Shown here piece after piece: positions 33,956 through 34,647 of a stretch of 34,647 nucleotides of DNA. The position numbers and the translations under genes are program-made. The notes under the pieces were generated by a model. That model was not told the origin of the DNA and ran no database searches. It saw nothing but the letters and a program-made list of their open reading frames with translations. Source of the stretch: Sulfitobacter sp. GTDB lineage: Bacteria; Pseudomonadota; Alphaproteobacteria; Rhodobacterales; Rhodobacteraceae. The stretch spans positions 1 to 34,647 of the forward strand of contig JABDKA010000103.1 of the NCBI GenBank assembly GCA_013002405.1, read 5' to 3'. Each line of letters starts with the position of its first letter. The stretch's first letter is position 1.

Positions 33956-34647
33956 TTACTTCCCGACCAGCTTCTTGGCGAGCATTGTGCCGGGTCCAGC
34001 CCCCGTGCCCCCACCGGGCCAGACAGCAGCGCCGGTGTGGTAGAGGTTCTTGATGGGCGTGGAGCCGTCCGCGTATCCACGGGCGGGACGGTTCACGAAA
34101 TGCTGGTGCAGATGGTGGCTGCCACAGACCTGGTCCCCGCCGACGAGGTTGGGATTGTCCGCCTCCAGCATGGTTGGCGTGACGATGTGTTGTCCAAGGA
34201 TCCGGTCGCGGATGCCTGGGGCGTACCCCTCGATGATGTCGACCACGCGGTTTGCGAAGGGTTCGGCCGCGTCTTCCCAATCAGTCGCCGTGATCTTACC
34301 CTTTGCGTCACCCTTGATGGTGCCGGGAGCCATGCGGACCTGCAGCCAGAGCACGTGTTTCCCCGTGGGCGCGCGGGAGGGGTCCACCACGGTGGGTTGG
34401 CCGCAGACGATCACAGGTTCATCCGGCAAAAGGCCTGCCTTGGCCTGGGCGTAGGTGCGGGCCATCTGGTCCATCGAAGGGGCAAGGTGCACGTAGGCAA
34501 AGCGTTTCAGTTCTGGTGTGATCCAGACGGGCAGTCCGTCCATGGCGAGGTGGATCATCATGGTGCCCGGTGCGTGCTGAAAGCCCTTCATGGCCGCATC
34601 ATGCCGTGTGTTGCCGGTGCCGCCGGTCAGTTTGAGGAGTGCGGAGG
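33956..34647 (-). CDS. Phytoene-dehydrogenase-like FAD oxidoreductase (partial, 5' end outside window)
   Basis: The C-terminal 229 or so residues of a COG1233-type NAD(P)/FAD-dependent oxidoreductase. The final motif (NLYHTGAAVWPGGG, then GAGPGTMLAKKL) is the FAD-contacting C-terminus of the CrtI/CrtO/PYROXD2 group. The frame stays open to the window edge, and the N-terminal dinucleotide-binding GxGxxG is not in view. No carotenoid genes are nearby, so a role in the uptake/catabolic operon is more likely than pigment synthesis (inference). The first visible gene of the leftward unit. Confidence 0.85.
   Translation of the reverse strand, partial: SALLKLTGGTGNTRHDAAMKGFQHAPGTMMIHLAMDGLPVWITPELKRFAYVHLAPSMDQMARTYAQAKAGLLPDEPVIVCGQPTVVDPSRAPTGKHVLWLQVRMAPGTIKGDAKGKITATDWEDAAEPFANRVVDIIEGYAPGIRDRILGQHIVTPTMLEADNPNLVGGDQVCGSHHLHQHFVNRPARGYADGSTPIKNLYHTGAAVWPGGGTGAGPGTMLAKKLVGK

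Overview
The window is GC-rich, densely packed chromosomal DNA from an alphaproteobacterium. The likely group is Rhodobacterales (Roseobacter/Rhodobacter type). This is inferred from the look of the proteins, the neighbourhood comF-grxC-nitrilase-marR-ubiG, a hemH-linked NDUFAF5-like protein, and the many Tat and lipoprotein signals. There is no rRNA, tRNA, CRISPR array, insertion sequence or phage gene. Most of it is housekeeping and envelope genes, with a transport operon at the right end.

Layout. 1-136 is the 3' end of an unknown gene. 185-2812 holds divergent amino-acid biosynthesis genes (argG, ilvA), followed by an SDR oxidoreductase. 3613-5389 is a divergent signalling pair: a lone HPt protein and a receiver-PP2C phosphatase. 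5362-8637 has a Nudix hydrolase, the redox chaperone Hsp33, a CoA-type Nudix hydrolase and the CCA-adding enzyme; the last three overlap in series. 8809-12488 is a coupled pair of paralogous ABC exporter half-transporters, followed by a TrmA/RlmD-type RNA methyltransferase. 13846-16127 is an envelope group: two L,D-transpeptidase-family proteins, a CAP-domain lipoprotein and a 60-residue secreted or membrane protein with its own terminator. A roughly 360-bp apparently non-coding stretch follows. 16488-23873 is metabolic: hemH with the NDUFAF5-like protein, comF, grxC, nitrilase-family amidase, marR, ubiG, proline iminopeptidase, a truncated-looking family 5 solute-binding protein and a YbaK deacylase. 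A DUF3307 membrane protein and a very unusual 1010-residue protein come next. 27636-34647 reads leftward as a seven-gene unit: a FAD oxidoreductase (cut by the window edge), a peptide/nickel-type ABC importer (SBP, two permeases, two ATPases) and a kynureninase-like PLP enzyme.

The most unusual item is 24588-27620. It joins an ABC-exporter membrane domain to a nucleotide-binding domain whose Walker A, signature, catalytic Glu and switch His are all unrecognisable. That domain also carries an insertion of about 300 residues, and the protein ends in a well-conserved cyclic-nucleotide-binding domain. It looks like an ABC pseudo-transporter repurposed as a membrane cyclic-nucleotide-responsive protein. 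Other points of interest are the HPt/PP2C pair, the short SBP, the motif-I-less NDUFAF5 homolog, the orphan importer operon with internal twin hairpins, and a dyad abutting a good promoter in front of the second L,D-transpeptidase.

All functions are read from motifs and family resemblance by eye; no database search was run.
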